Positions 24,215 through 38,200 of a stretch of DNA of 64,000 nucleotides are shown here, piece after piece. A program made the position numbers and the translations under genes. Source of the DNA: Nematostella vectensis (taxonomy: Eukaryota; Cnidaria; Anthozoa; Actiniaria; Edwardsiidae); NCBI RefSeq assembly GCF_932526225.1, contig NC_064044.1, positions 10,906,906 through 10,970,905 on the forward strand, written 5' to 3'. The notes under the pieces are model-generated. The model did no database searches. It had not been told where the DNA came from and was given only the letters and a program-made list of their open reading frames with translations. How positions within the stretch are numbered: the first letter of the stretch is position 1; every line of letters starts with the position of its first letter.

Positions 24215-27200
24215 CTAGAAATAATATAATCGAGACTGAGCAGGGTAAGAACATCGTCTTTAAAAGTTATTAGAAAAGCAATCGATGCAGAGGTGGCATG
24301 ACGGAAAAAACCTGGAAAACGCGCAATTCCAGATAAACAGAGAAGACACAATTTCTTACAATGGCAATAGGTTCCTTGTATTACGGGACTGATTTTCAAA
24401 ACACAAATAACGTGAGGCTTTTTAAGATAATTTTTCCTTGATCATCATTGCTCTGTGTATCAGCTCAGGGACGAAAAGCTCGAATTTTAATGACACATTA
24501 CAAAAAGTCGCATCAATTTAAAAAAACGTCGCACTTGATATTTTGTTTGCTATAAGTTACTAAGTAGTCCGAGAAATTATCCGCCTTATTCGATGTGAAA
24601 TGGGCTTATCTGACGGGTCACGTCATGTTTTCCCGTCATGCCTGTAGGGGTAAGTTTCAAACAATGTTGATTTGGTTTTGATTTGGAAAAAAAACTCTCA
24701 TTAAAAAAAACAAACAAGTTTTCTTGCATTATTTGGTAGTTAGATAGAATGGAGCAGTTTTTATTGTAGGATTGGATAAAAATTCGCCGTGTTTCAAGCG
24801 GATTCAATTCCATCTACTTTGCATAGTGCTTCATGGCCTACGAAACCATGCGTCACGTAAGTCGGCCCCAGGGTTGTTAAGTGTGGTCTCTAGGTGACTA
24901 CCTGGAAAGACGCCAGCGACCTGAAGGCGGTACGTGGAGGCAAGTTCGTCTTACACAAGCGGCCTTTGACGTCAACATNNNNNNNNNNNNNNNNNNNNNN
25001 NNNNNNNNNNNNNNNNNNNNNNNNNNNNNNNNNNNNNNNNNNNNNNNNNNNNNNNNNNNNNNNNNNNNNNNNNNNNNNNNNNNNNNNNNNNNNNNNNNNN
25101 NNNNNNNNNNNNNNNNNNNNNNNNNNNNNNNNNNNNNNNNNNNNNNNNNNNNNNNNNNNNNNNNNNNNNNNNNNNNNNGCAAAATAATCTCAAGCCGGAT
25201 TGAGTTCGCTGTAGTTACTGGTGCATACGTTTGCGACCCGACGAAGGGACCCGACACACGTGAGGCTCGAGATAAGAATTCTATGTGCTGACTGCTTTAT
25301 ACAAATACAGTTTACTTCAAAACGTAATTCAATGTGCTTTGGACACTCATGAATGGACTTGAGGTATTTACCTTTATTGCTAAATCTATTTTGAAGTGGA
25401 AGTAATTTGAAACTATTGAAAAAAAATCGTCTCCTACAAATCGCTTTGAATGAACCACGAAGAAGTTTTCTTGTTTTCTTGCTATAAAAAATCTTGATCT
25501 CTATCATTGAATGTCATGATTTTTTCACCATGTAGATTTCAATTAAGTAGAGTATATGGCTAAATTTATGGAATATTTTCACTGAAATCTAAAGAATTGT
25601 GTTGTTGATCTTGATCCTTAAGAATATGTATATGCTATAATTTCAAGTAATTTGAATATGTATATGCTATAATTTCAAGTCATTTGAATATGTATATGCT
25701 ATAATTTCAAGTCATTTGAATATGTATATGCTATAATTTCAAGTCATTTGAATATGTATATGCTATAATTTCAAGTCATTTGAATTAAAATATGTTTGTT
25801 TAAACTATATGATAGCATAAATAGATATTGTTGTTTACTTTGCACTTACATAAATGAAATAATAAATTTCATCTAAATTACAATATGGCTCACTTTTGGT
25901 ATTAAAATAAATTTTCTCCTAAGTGATAGCACATTGAGAACACTGAATCAAAGAAATGTTTAAGAAATAACATTTTCAAAGGCATTCTCAATGAATGAGA
26001 ATGAATTTATTTAGGTGCTAGCTCTGCTGTGTGGATAGTGTATGATAAGATTTTACACTGTAAAAGATAGGACAATCAGCCCCATCTACTTTCATGGAGC
26101 ACACCTCCATGATGCTTCTTACCTTTCTTGCCCCAATCAGTGTTGGGATATAGCATTTACAGTAAAAAAAAAAACAAGACTACACATATTTTTACTTTAT
26201 CCAAAGGTGATGGCCAGTATAATCTTTGTCATACATGTCATAACACAGGACCCAAGCAAATTGCAGATCTCAGGTATCCCAGTCAACCCTGCACGCAGGG
26301 TCTAGTTTACAGTTGATGGTGGGTGGCTCTTATTTTTGGGACTTTTTAAGGCTGAATATGCTCTTAACCCATTGACACCTGGCTATTTTTGAGCTGAATT
26401 TACAAAAAAAAAAAAAAAAAAAATGAGAACAGACACCTCCCCCCCTATTCTGAGTTTTATACAGCCTGCCAAAGTCAAACACAGCTGCACCTAGTCAGCG
26501 GTATCCAAGCTTTCCAACAGTGCTTTGCGGTCCGCACTTTCAATCCCTTGTTGTTGTGCTGAAGCGAGCACAACTTGATGGTTGCTTGTATTTTTCATCA
26601 AAAATACAGCTATGAGCATATTAGGAAAGTGTCTAAGGACATCAGGAAGTCTCATCATCATTGGCAGTCCGTCGAGGCGACGATGACTGTTCTATTGTGT
26701 TGGTCCTTTGATCTTAACTCTCCATGCTGGACGATCCCGAGCAGTGGTTTGCCAAGAGTTTGAGCTTATATCCCTCCACTTCAGGTTCCTCTTTACCACA
26801 TCTTTGAACCTGAGTCTAGGCCGACCCTGATTCCTGGTCCCTGTCGTGAGCTGAGAGTAGAGCAGCTGCCTAGGCAATCTGTCAGTGTCCATGCGGTGAA
26901 CATGCCCAGTCCATCTGAGATTTTTCTCAATGAGTGTGTGGCATAATTGAGTGCTTTGCAAAGGTGGATTCATGATGATCTTTTCTTATTTGGCTTTGCC
27001 TGGATGAGAAAATAATTTTCTAATGAATCACCACAGCTCTCCTAAATGCTGTCTTTTCTTAAACCAAATTGATTCCAAAATTGTTTACACTGCTATTCTG
27101 GGTCTGTATGACCTGGAATTGATTTGTTTGGCTTCGGGGTGAAAAGACTTATAAAAAAAAACATCTGACTTTGGGGAGAGGAGTGTTGACTGGCCCTCCC

Positions 27201-28137
27201 CTTTTTCCCTGGATCTCCCAGAATGCTTTGCAATCTGTAAAGGCATCTAAGTGGTTTTACAAGCCTTCAAGGAGTGGACATTGTGTTTTGAGGCCATGGA
27301 AATGAACCTGGAGGATCAGAATAAAGGTATCTATTTGTGTCTTGAGCTGTGTTTGCTGATTTCTCTCCCTTGTGTGGTATTTTGAGCGTTTTATTGAAGG
27401 GTGATTCTGATTTCTTTTATTGTTATTTATTGAGTAGTTGCCAACACCTTGGTAGGAATCATATCTTCAAGACCATTTATCCCTTAGACTGATGCCTGAG
27501 TATCTTTATCTTGTTGTGTTTATTTTGCATTCAAGAATTTTTGGGGTTGTGGGTACTTCCCAAAGCCGGTACAGGCCGGTTGAGGGGTCAATGTGTTAGC
27601 GATGTTCTTAAATTTTAGTGTATATAGTATATACTACCCAATGAATTATTAGGAAGAGAATTACACAAATGAACAATAGCAATAATAAGGTTGTTACTAT
27701 GAGCACAAGTTTATTCTGCATTTTGGAACGCATCAGGAATAAAAAAGAAAAAAATAATTATATCTGAGCCTCGGCATCTTCTTAGCATGTTCTTAAACTT
27801 TGGTGAAATCTCAGGCTGGACGTTCTTATAAAAAAGGTTCTTATATTAAAAAAATAAAGAGTGTATGACGAGACACATGGTATATTTCAATACTAGGACT
27901 GCGTTTCTTGAACTATTTATAAGGTTGAATACGTACCGCTATAGAAAGATCAAGGGCTGAACCGCCATTCCCGTAATACACTGCTTCAAGCGCTTGAAGC
28001 TTTCCCTCATCGGTGAATCCGACCTGGCATGGGAAAAAAACTCTGCTAAAGCCCAGAGAAAAACCAACAAAACGATCTGATAGCCTTTTATAAAAACGAC
28101 CGTCTGATCAACCGAAAGATTGACAGGCGGACAGATG

Positions 28138-28170
<33 letters not shown>

Positions 28171-31100
28171 CACTCTTAGATTAACCTTGTATTTGACGAG
28201 ATAGTCCCCTCGTTTGCCTGTTGTCTTAATGTCTTCTGTTTGACTTAGCGCCAAACGAGCCGCTCTTCCCGACCTGGGACAAAATAAAGAAATAATCATG
28301 TGCGTCCAAAGACGTAACACGTAAGGTAAGCACAGAACTAATTAGACTCCAGTGGATACCTTCGTCGGTAATTGAGAAGGTAATTAATGTTTGATGTATA
28401 TTAGAATAAAACGATTATAATTGAATAGATCTTTCGGAGCTAGGGGTGCCTTTTTAACTGTTCTGCGGATTCAGTAATTTAACCCCCAATGCAGAGAGCC
28501 AGGTATTTAGTCCTCAGAAAAAAATCCCAAGTTGACCTGGCCTGGGTTCGAACCATAGTCCTCTCACTTGAAAGACGAAGCCCGTGCCACTGAGCTATCG
28601 TGCCACTCTCTACTCACTCCACTACTCACTTTTGCGCGACGACAGCGACTGTAGCTGCAATAGCTGAACCGTTGGTGAGTTTCCCGCCAAAAGCGCCCCC
28701 TGGAAATAACCGACATCAAGAAATGATGCAAGTGGACAAATTTACCTAGAGCGTACTCTATTTCTCTTATCCGATACAAATTTTTATGATGGTAGATCGA
28801 TCAGTTCCTTTTTAAAGAATGTCGATCAACCCCTCCTTTGTTATTTTTTATCATTGAAAATACAACGGTTTATTTGCAAGAAACTTTAAAATAACGATCT
28901 ACGAATAAAGTCTGATGCGTTATTCACGATATATAATGGGAAATATCTTGGTTACTCGCTTGAATTAGCCGATGGAAATGGATGCTTAAAGTGGCTCGGC
29001 ATTGAGCATAAAAGGGCGGCATGATTAGCCTTTTTAAACATAGGAGAGAAACACAAAAACCTTTCCATATATAAAGTAGGTTAAACGGCAATATCAATCA
29101 TAAAAGGGGGCTTGATTTCCCTGTAGTGGCCCACTTATTAACTTATTAAAAGCAAAGTAATGCAGGGCTCGTCAAAGAATCTTACCAACTCTTTTAGTCC
29201 TGATGACGACTTTGCTGAGAGGGACTCCGAGATTCCTTGCTACAACTGACTAAAAGGATAGGTACCAGAACAAATGTAAACAATTAAGTACTTCCATTGA
29301 TCGTGACGATAGTGATGATTTAGTTGGCGATGATGTTAATATTACATATGATGATGATGATGCTGTGTTGGTAATGATAATGACAATGATGGTTATAAAG
29401 ATGCTACTGATGATGATTACGATGATTACGCGATAATAACAATGATGACGCCAATAATAATGGTAATGATGATGATTGTAAAGATGCTGATGGTGGTGAT
29501 TATAACGATGATCGTGATGAAAGTGCTAATTGTGATGATAATAATGATGCCAATAATGGTGGCGATGATGCTGATGGTGATGATGTTAATGATGGTGATG
29601 ATATTGAGTCGCCTACCTGGATAAAAGTAGGGTTCTGTGTAGATGTAAACACTTCCATCTCTCCGTCTTCTCCAGGGATCGCCAAACTTGTCTGTGGCTC
29701 CATGTAAAAGTGTTCCTGTTATCAATAACTTTAGCGTTATCAGATAATCTTTACCAACAAAATAAAGGTACCGTGAAAACTCCAATAAACCTCCTTTATT
29801 CTTTCGAAAAGGGCGGTGGAGTGATTGGAGAAAAAGGCGTAAAAGAGAGAGAGGGGATTATTGCAAATCCGCCCCCGTCCCAAGTTTGTGTATTATGTTC
29901 GTCTCTGCATTATCACTGAAATTTGAAATGTCTTCGAAATTCCTTAAAGTACATTTTTTAGATACAGATTAAGACAGATATTAATGACAGGACACCGCGA
30001 GTTCAATAAAGTTTAAAACCTCAGTTTCACGTGCTACGTTGGTTTAAAAAAATGTTTTTACGGTCCGTTCATAAAAACTGCTGACTTACAGCGGGCTGAG
30101 TAAATATTGGATATAGGGGGAGGGGTGGATGAAGAGTGAAAAAAAAAAGGGGGAAACGTATACAACAAGTCGCCATTTGATCAGTCATAGTTTAGGAGTA
30201 TCTTGCGATGTATCATCACGCACGTGGTCTATTACCTGTCCGCCTGCGTATATCTCTCCTTGAATCACGTGATCAGAGGCGGCAAAACCCTCAGTGACGT
30301 CACCGCATTTGACGGGCAATGTCACATCAAATAATGAGCCTTCCTTAATAGCATCCTAAAAAAATGCAAATTCATTTATTAATGATAATAAATGATGGTA
30401 AATGATAATTATGAAGCTGCTAATAAGACTATGTTGATGATGACGATTTTTATCGTGATGATGATGGTGATTAGAGTGATGACAATAATGATGATGAAAG
30501 TGATGATAATAAGTATGGTGATGATGATGATGATGATGACAATGATGATGATGATTATGATGATGACAAAGAGAAGCACTTAACTTACCTCTATCGTGAA
30601 CACAGCAGGCATGTCTTCGTATGTGACCACGAGTTTAGCATATGATGATGGCGGTGATGATGCTACTACTGATGATACTGATGATGACAATGATAATGAT
30701 GATTATTATGATGATGGCGGTGATGATGCTGCTACTGATGATAATAATGATGATAAATAGAAGCACCTAACTTACCTCTATCGTGAACACAGTAGGCATG
30801 TCTTCGTATGTGACCTTTACGAGTTTAGCGGCACTGTCGGCGACGCCCTTACAATCGGCGGCCACCACTCCAATGGTCTGACCTACGAACACCACCTGGA
30901 CGTAAAAGGGAGTCTTAGCAAGGGCGACGTAAACGAGAGCGACAAAAAAAAATGAAAATTCTAAACTAGCCCGCAAAAATGAGCGCTGCCTGTTATACAT
31001 TTTCCTCCAAGCTATAACGTGAACACACCAAGTTCACGGTCTGCCTAGACTGAAAGCCGTCTCTCCTTTGGCGTAAAGTCCAAGAATTAGGCGCGACAAT

Positions 31101-32261
31101 TGCGTCTCCGGACGATCACCCAGCCTGGAGGAAAACCTGACTCCACGAGCGCCTACTGCGTATATTGTTATTACCGACTAGGGACCCGAAAGGACAGACT
31201 GGCACGCAGGCTACGGTCAGCCAGGTACTGGGGCAAGCATGAACTGTGGTTATGTTAAGAGCAACTAGAATAAGAGGTAGCAACTAGAATTAAAGGACGG
31301 ACAGTCAGACCTCCAGGCAGTTGAAGGAATGACAGACGAATATGCATTACCTCATCAGTGGCGAAAAGTTCCTCCTTGTCTAAGAGCCCAAAATTATTGT
31401 CCACCGAGGCCAGGTCAGCGGCGGAGTAGAAGGCATATACTCCATGTACGGCAACGGCTTTGGATGCATCGACAGACCTGTGTATCAAAGAAAATGATTC
31501 CTCATTTTGTGACAATCGGAGGTTCCACGCATGTGCATTACGGTTGTCGCGGTTAAACAACCTTCACAAATGTGGTTTAATCGTAAATATCTTTCATATA
31601 CAAATAAAAAGGCCAAATGAACCCTATTCTGGTCCTGGAAATTGAAGTTTTGGCTCAGCAAAATAAAGCCTTTTTTCAACTCAATAAGGGATTTAGTTTC
31701 ACTCATACGGGACAAGTAATTCGACACGTCTCACTCGACGTAATGCATACCACATTTATCCGGTAGCTAGTTATTTATCTTCATGGGCCAAGCTTTGTGC
31801 ATCGGTTTGTGATGATTGAAAATGCAAGACATTTACAGTAGAGAAGGGCAAGAGCCATGACAGAGCTGGTGGCCACGAACAGGTGAAGGAGAAAACATGT
31901 GAAGGGGCTCTTTTGTTTCTCCTTCTCCCCAGGCCCGCGTGGTCTCTTCTCTATTTTCCCTTGAACTTGCTACGTAGGCTAGTTTTACCCATGATACAAC
32001 GCAAGCTCGTAATTTTTTTTAAAGGATTGACTCACAATATTTTTGCATGCGGTCTGTCGCTGAGAACACGCGCTACATACAGCTCGCCTGCAACAAAATA
32101 ACGATTGTCAAGATTCTAGCAATGAGAAAACACTGTCATAACAGCTATCAACGTGATCTCCCACCACAATAACCAGCATTTACTATCGTCACCGTTACCG
32201 TCACCGCCGCCGCCGCCGCCGCCACCGCCACCGCCACCGCCACCGCCACCACCACCACCAC

Positions 32262-32295
<34 letters not shown>

Positions 32296-35200
32296 GTCAT
32301 CATCATCATCATCTCCTTCATCATCATCGTCGTCGTCGTCGTCATCATCATCATCACCTTATCCACATCGTCACCACCATCATCATCATTATCATTATCA
32401 ACATCATCACCAAAATCACCATCATCAACATCAGCAGCAGCAGCAAAATCATTTTCAACACTATCATTACATTTATCATAACCCCCGTTGTCATCATCAT
32501 CACCATCATCATCATCACCACCATCATCATAATTATCATCATCATCACCACCATCACCATCACCATTATCATCACGTTTATCGCCATTATCATCATCATC
32601 ATCACCACCACCATCATCACCATGACCATCACCACCACCATCATCATCACCATCATCATCACCATTACCATCATCGTCAACATCATCATCAGCACACATT
32701 ATAGATAATCACACCTTGTCTCCGCGAGATATCATCCACGAACTTAGCCTCCCCAGTAGCCAACTGACTCCCGGCCAAGTGCTGCACAGGGTGACCGAGC
32801 GTGTTCTCAGGATCTTGGCTGTTAGGCACCTCCTATAGCAATAAAGAAACATTTACGATTCCAAAACATTGAGCGCGACCAATACCCCCAGCCTCTTATC
32901 AGCCAACTTTTACGATTGAATACATGGCCTGCCCGTCTACTTAGTTAAAACATGTCTTTGTTTGTAGTAACTTCCATAATACTATTGGGGGGCACAGCCA
33001 CGCCCCTACTGGTGATTTCCTTATAATTTTTCAAAATATTGGGTGGGCACGTGCCCCCCAGTGCCCCACCCCATGCTACGGCCCTGATTGCAGTAAGCAC
33101 TTTCACTGAGAGTGGTCACTACCAGAGGGTTTATCGCGTCCAAAGTGGTTCTTTTACGCCTCTTCGATTCAGGTTCAGTACAGATTGAAGAGATAAGTCT
33201 TCAATTATTGTTCTTTATTGTCCGAGAAGACTGGAAACATAGAAGATATAACTTCATCTCAATCAACCAAATAACTTTATCTCACTTGTGAAACCAAATT
33301 CGAACCTGGGTAAAAGCGGTCAGAGGCCAACTCGCGCTAACACACTTTGATATTTTATTCCTATGTGAAATAAGTTTATAGTGTATGAATCCGTGTGTTG
33401 TAACCCACCTACCTCAAACGTCTGTCGGCCTTTGTAAGTATTACAGCATCTGGTCACACATTCAGGCTGACTCAAACTCTAAAAACATAAAAAGACATTT
33501 AAAGACGGATTTTACAACGGTTAGCTGGTTATGGGAATAGTAGCAAAACGAATATTTTGAGTCTCAATTGAAAATTGATTCAATTGAAAATTTAAATTAC
33601 GAACATGCCTACTCAGGACGACATTATCACCGGATGCACTGTCAATTATCAAGACATTTTTCACTTTTTCGTCGGCAGATATCGGGATATTTTCGCCTTG
33701 ATATCGGATGCACTGTCAAGTACGGAGACATTTTCGACCTCTTATCGGAAGTGCCGTAAGATATCGGGATATTTTCGTCTTGTCATCGGAGGTACTGTAA
33801 ACTATCGAGACATTTTCGCCTCCTCATCGGAGGTTCCGTTAGATATCGGATATTTTCGCCTTGCCATCGGAGGCAGTGTAAATATCGAGACATTTTTAAC
33901 GCCTTCGGAGGGACTGTGAATTATTCAAATGTCTGGGGACTGTGAATTATCGGAACATTTCCGTGTGCTCATCGTGGTGAAGTCGTAGTTTACCTTGGTG
34001 ACATCGTTAAAGAACTTAAAGAAGAAAGCGTTGACCAATTCGCGTCTGTACTCGGCCTGGTGGGCGCCTGATGGGATCCCTGTGTCCTGGGCGAGTGCCT
34101 GGAAGGCACGCTCCAACAACGACTCGTCAAGTTTGCTGCAGAGGGAGGAAAAGAGGCGAAAAAAAGTGAAAAAGAGGCGAGAAAAGTGAAATTCTGGTTC
34201 TGGCCAAAACAAAAATTTTTAAACTTATTTTAGACTAGTGTTTTTATTTATTCTAAGGCTACAAGCGTTTCAAAATTAATGTCTTTTTAACCAAAAACAA
34301 AAAAAAAAAAATAAAATAAAAAAACCTCATTATCGAGGATTCTTGCTGATACCGTTTTTACAAAACTTTTGTCGTCCTTTTTCGCGTCATTTTAATTTTG
34401 CACGTAATTAAAGGGGGGTATATGCCTTTAAACAAGGGTTTGTTTGCTTCTGAATAGAGCAAGATCGGGCAGGAATTTGTCCATACAAGAAAGTGTGATG
34501 TTACGAAGTAAGAGAACAAATGGTGGCCGTTTCACATGGGTACAGTCCTGGAATTCAAATTTCAAAACAGACATGGCTACTTTAACAATCAATCAAATTA
34601 TTCATATCTAATGCGTCGGCCATATTTGATCAAGGCACACAGGATCAGGAACTTTCCCCTTTCTCCCGCTGCACTTTCTATTTCTTTTGCTGCCGTTCTT
34701 TATCGTTGCTCCTACTAGGTCAGGATTACAATACAATGCGATACTCACACATCATACTCTCTTTGTCCATATCAACTTTTCGATTAACCCTATTCAGACT
34801 GCGTGGGTGGGGGGGGGGGGGCTTTTTCTCTTCCCCTCCGGGAAATTTGCTATAACTTCTGAACCATAGCAGATAAGAGGCTGCAACTTGGTTAATTTTC
34901 CTAAAATATATCTGCGGATGTTTTGATGTCATTGACATCTCCATGTTACCATGGCAACCGTTTTTTCACACATAAGTTTCCCAAAAAACAAAAAGTAGTG
35001 AATTTTTCATATTTTGGTTATGTTTCTCAGATTTTAATGCCTGTTTTGACTTTACAAGTTTGTTTAGATGACAAACTTCACAAAAGCGCTAGATTTTTTT
35101 TTTACCTCGGATATTTGGGGGGGGGGGGGGGTTGGATAATTTTTTCTCTCTCAAAGCTGTTGTAAAAAATGTCTTTAAAAAATGATTTACTATGTGAGTC

Positions 35201-38200
35201 TAATTTATGCATTTATCATGTAATACATGCATGCAAATACTTCCCTCCCCCCGGTCAAAGACAGCTCAACAAAGCCCAGTCTTTATAAGGTTAAGGTGCA
35301 GCTCCAGTCTTACTCCTGGCGTTCTGTTGGGATTCCTGTGGTTGGTTGGCCGTGAGGCTGGGGAGGGACTGGGAAAAATATATAGAGAAGGTTGCTTCTG
35401 TCGTGGTCTCATCATTACCGACAGAAAACTGGAAACACCACAGGTTACCCGCAAAGAATAACAAGGGCTAGACTGGCAAGGCTCGGTTGCTGTATCCCCT
35501 TTGGATATCACTGACCTCCCAGTTATCACACTCATGGTATTTCTTGCAATAACTGTGGTTGAGCCCACGTTCCCATACGCTAGACAGCAGTCTTTGATCA
35601 CGTGACCACCCTCGATTGGTTCCAGAACTACTCTCATGGCAGCGTTGACGATAGCAGAAGCTGCGCCAGCAGCGAGAGCTTGGCGATAGAAGAACATGTA
35701 TTCGTGCTGAGAGACAAAATGGGTATAAAGGAAGCGTGAAAAGAATACGAACCCCTCTCCACCCCCACCCACATTCCTGCAAATTCATTTTTTTTTGCAC
35801 GTGGCACGACAGGATCAAAAAATGTCACGCATGCGCACTAGAGAGAAATTCAATGCAAAGAAACAAGATGGAGGCCCTAAGCGTATGAGCCACGATAGGA
35901 AATATAAGTTCGTTATGTTATAAATTGGTGTTTATCGGCACAAAACTAGCCAAATTCCGGCCGACTATCGGGACACCCGCCACGCTCGAATTCGAGACAT
36001 GCGTGACATTTTTTATCCTGTCACGTGACACATGAATGCCTTTGCCTACTTATGCGAGCCGTACCTCTCTAGTGATCAGCGGTATGGTTACTGAGACTAG
36101 AAGTTCGTCATCAGCAAGCGATGTCTTTCTGGCGGAGATGAGGAACTTGTCATCACACGGGACTGTACGGCGGATGCCTACACAAAGTAAGGAGGCTTAA
36201 TTTGAATCCTTATTTATAGTGGAAACCCGTTAGCTAAGGGAGCCTCAATATTAGGAAATGGCGCGATATGACGAATCGGTAACAAAATTCCGCCCACTAA
36301 ACCGAGCAAGCCGAGGCCATGTTACTAAGGGCCGTGTGATGCAATTTTTCATGCAACTTGCACAGCAACGGTGACAAATATAACATTTTGCAGGTTGCAG
36401 AGCAATAATTCACGATCTCAATTTATGATTATTATTATTATTTTTTTTTTTTGCAACTTGCAATGCATTTAAATAATAAAATTTAATTTACAGTGGTCCC
36501 CTCCTTATCTCGGGAGAAATGAAGCGCGCGCTAATTTCCTGACTTGTTTTGCAGGTTGCATTGCAACCAAGCTCAAAGCACAAAGAAAGTTCAGGTTGAT
36601 GACGTCATACCGCCAATAGACCAATCGCACGTACCGCATTGGTTTCCCGGAACCGGCATGATGTAATCACGTGATCTCTATCAAAGCTATCTTACTTCGA
36701 TTCTCCAAGCAAGGTAAGGTTCTGATTAAATTACCAGTCGAATTATGGCGAATGATCGAAAATAAGCCAAACTACAGATATATTAACCGGTTCTGTCAAT
36801 ATGTAGGCACTAAATGTTTAAATAGTTTGCATTATTGTATCAAATTACCAGGTCAAGTTATACCGAGTTCCTCGCAATTTAGCCAAACTATACATACACA
36901 ATTCAAGAAGGTTGCGCACAAATCCAAGAAGTTAGACATAAAAACATGATATCTTACTAGCCAAACGTTTCAATATCACTTTCCAAAACAATGGACCTGC
37001 TCAACATAACGATCATCTCTGTACAAAGATCGCGACTTCGGATCCCGAGAACTAAGAACACGGGTAACAATTTTGATGTCGATGTTTGACTGTAGCATCC
37101 GAGTGACTTGCACCAACTCTATTAGATTCGAGTCACTAGATTCAGGTTAGAACGTGCAACGTCAACAAGAAAAGTAAAAGGTAGCCTGCTTTATTGTCTA
37201 CTGTATTACTATTCTAGTAGTCTCGCTTGACTTGCTCACGCCTTGAAGCGAACCGTCTATAAGCGTTTTAGAATTCATGTTATATCTATCTATTCTATAT
37301 AAACTCTTCAACAATACGAAAGTTTCGATATTTCTGATTCTAGCTGCAAGCTAAAACTGTCTTGATTGCTGTGAGAGGCGCGAAGTAAAGTAAGAAATAC
37401 TTTATAAGGCTATAGAATATAATAATCTATGTTTTAGCGAGCACTGAGCAAGCAATTTCCTTTTTTTGCGAGCGTGAGTCGAGTAATCTTAAATTTTTGT
37501 TTTGTTTTAAAAGTTCGAGTTGCTCGGCGAGGATAGTTTTTGAGAAAAGTATCAATTATGCATGCCAAGAAAGCTGAATGAGATTATAACAAATTAATAG
37601 ATTTATTTCAGACTTGTTCAATGTTCTAAGCATTGCTTAGTCCTTTTTTGGTAATATCTAGTGAACTGAATGTACCAAAATCTAGACATCCGGGGCACTT
37701 CTAGGGCACTTTCCCGTGTAGCTTTTATGACAAGCTGTCACGTGACCAGCTATCACGAAGGTCCCTTCCTACCTTGCCCCTGGGATATGAGAGGGGTGGA
37801 CCCTGGCGCGATGATGAGGCGTTTACAGAAGGGAGACAGGGAACTCAGCACAGACTCGGTACAGCGTTGGCATGACATACTTAAAGTCTTGTATACAATT
37901 ATCACCAGATAAAACACAGAAGAATCTTAAGCAAAGAAATGGCGGGCGTGGTTGATTATGTCAAAGATAAAGGTATGTAACACCAACCTTTATTATGCTT
38001 CCAAATTGCAGCTTTAGACAACGTTTGATAATCTCTAAAGTCTTACAACGGCCACGGTGCATTACAACGGTGCATTGCTATATATATAATACATATAATA
38101 ATATATATATAATACATAATGATGATTGTTTAATATGATGCCTTCTTTAGGCAACAAAACAGAAGTCAGTCACCCATTCTCCAAGCCCTGGGATGATAGT

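Noticed and set aside
24881-25291. Open frames across the N gap
   Set aside because: They exist only because N codons cannot be stops. Only the flank 24902-24978 is supported as part of oxidase exon 28.
32153-32704. 183-codon open frames on both strands
   Set aside because: They are translations of CCG/ATC/CAC repeats (Ser/Pro/His or Asp/Gly only) within an oxidase intron.
37670-37912. 80-codon frame just upstream of the BTB gene
   Set aside because: It is in a different context from exon 1 of the BTB gene, has no family similarity I can see, and is not needed for the complete BTB frame.
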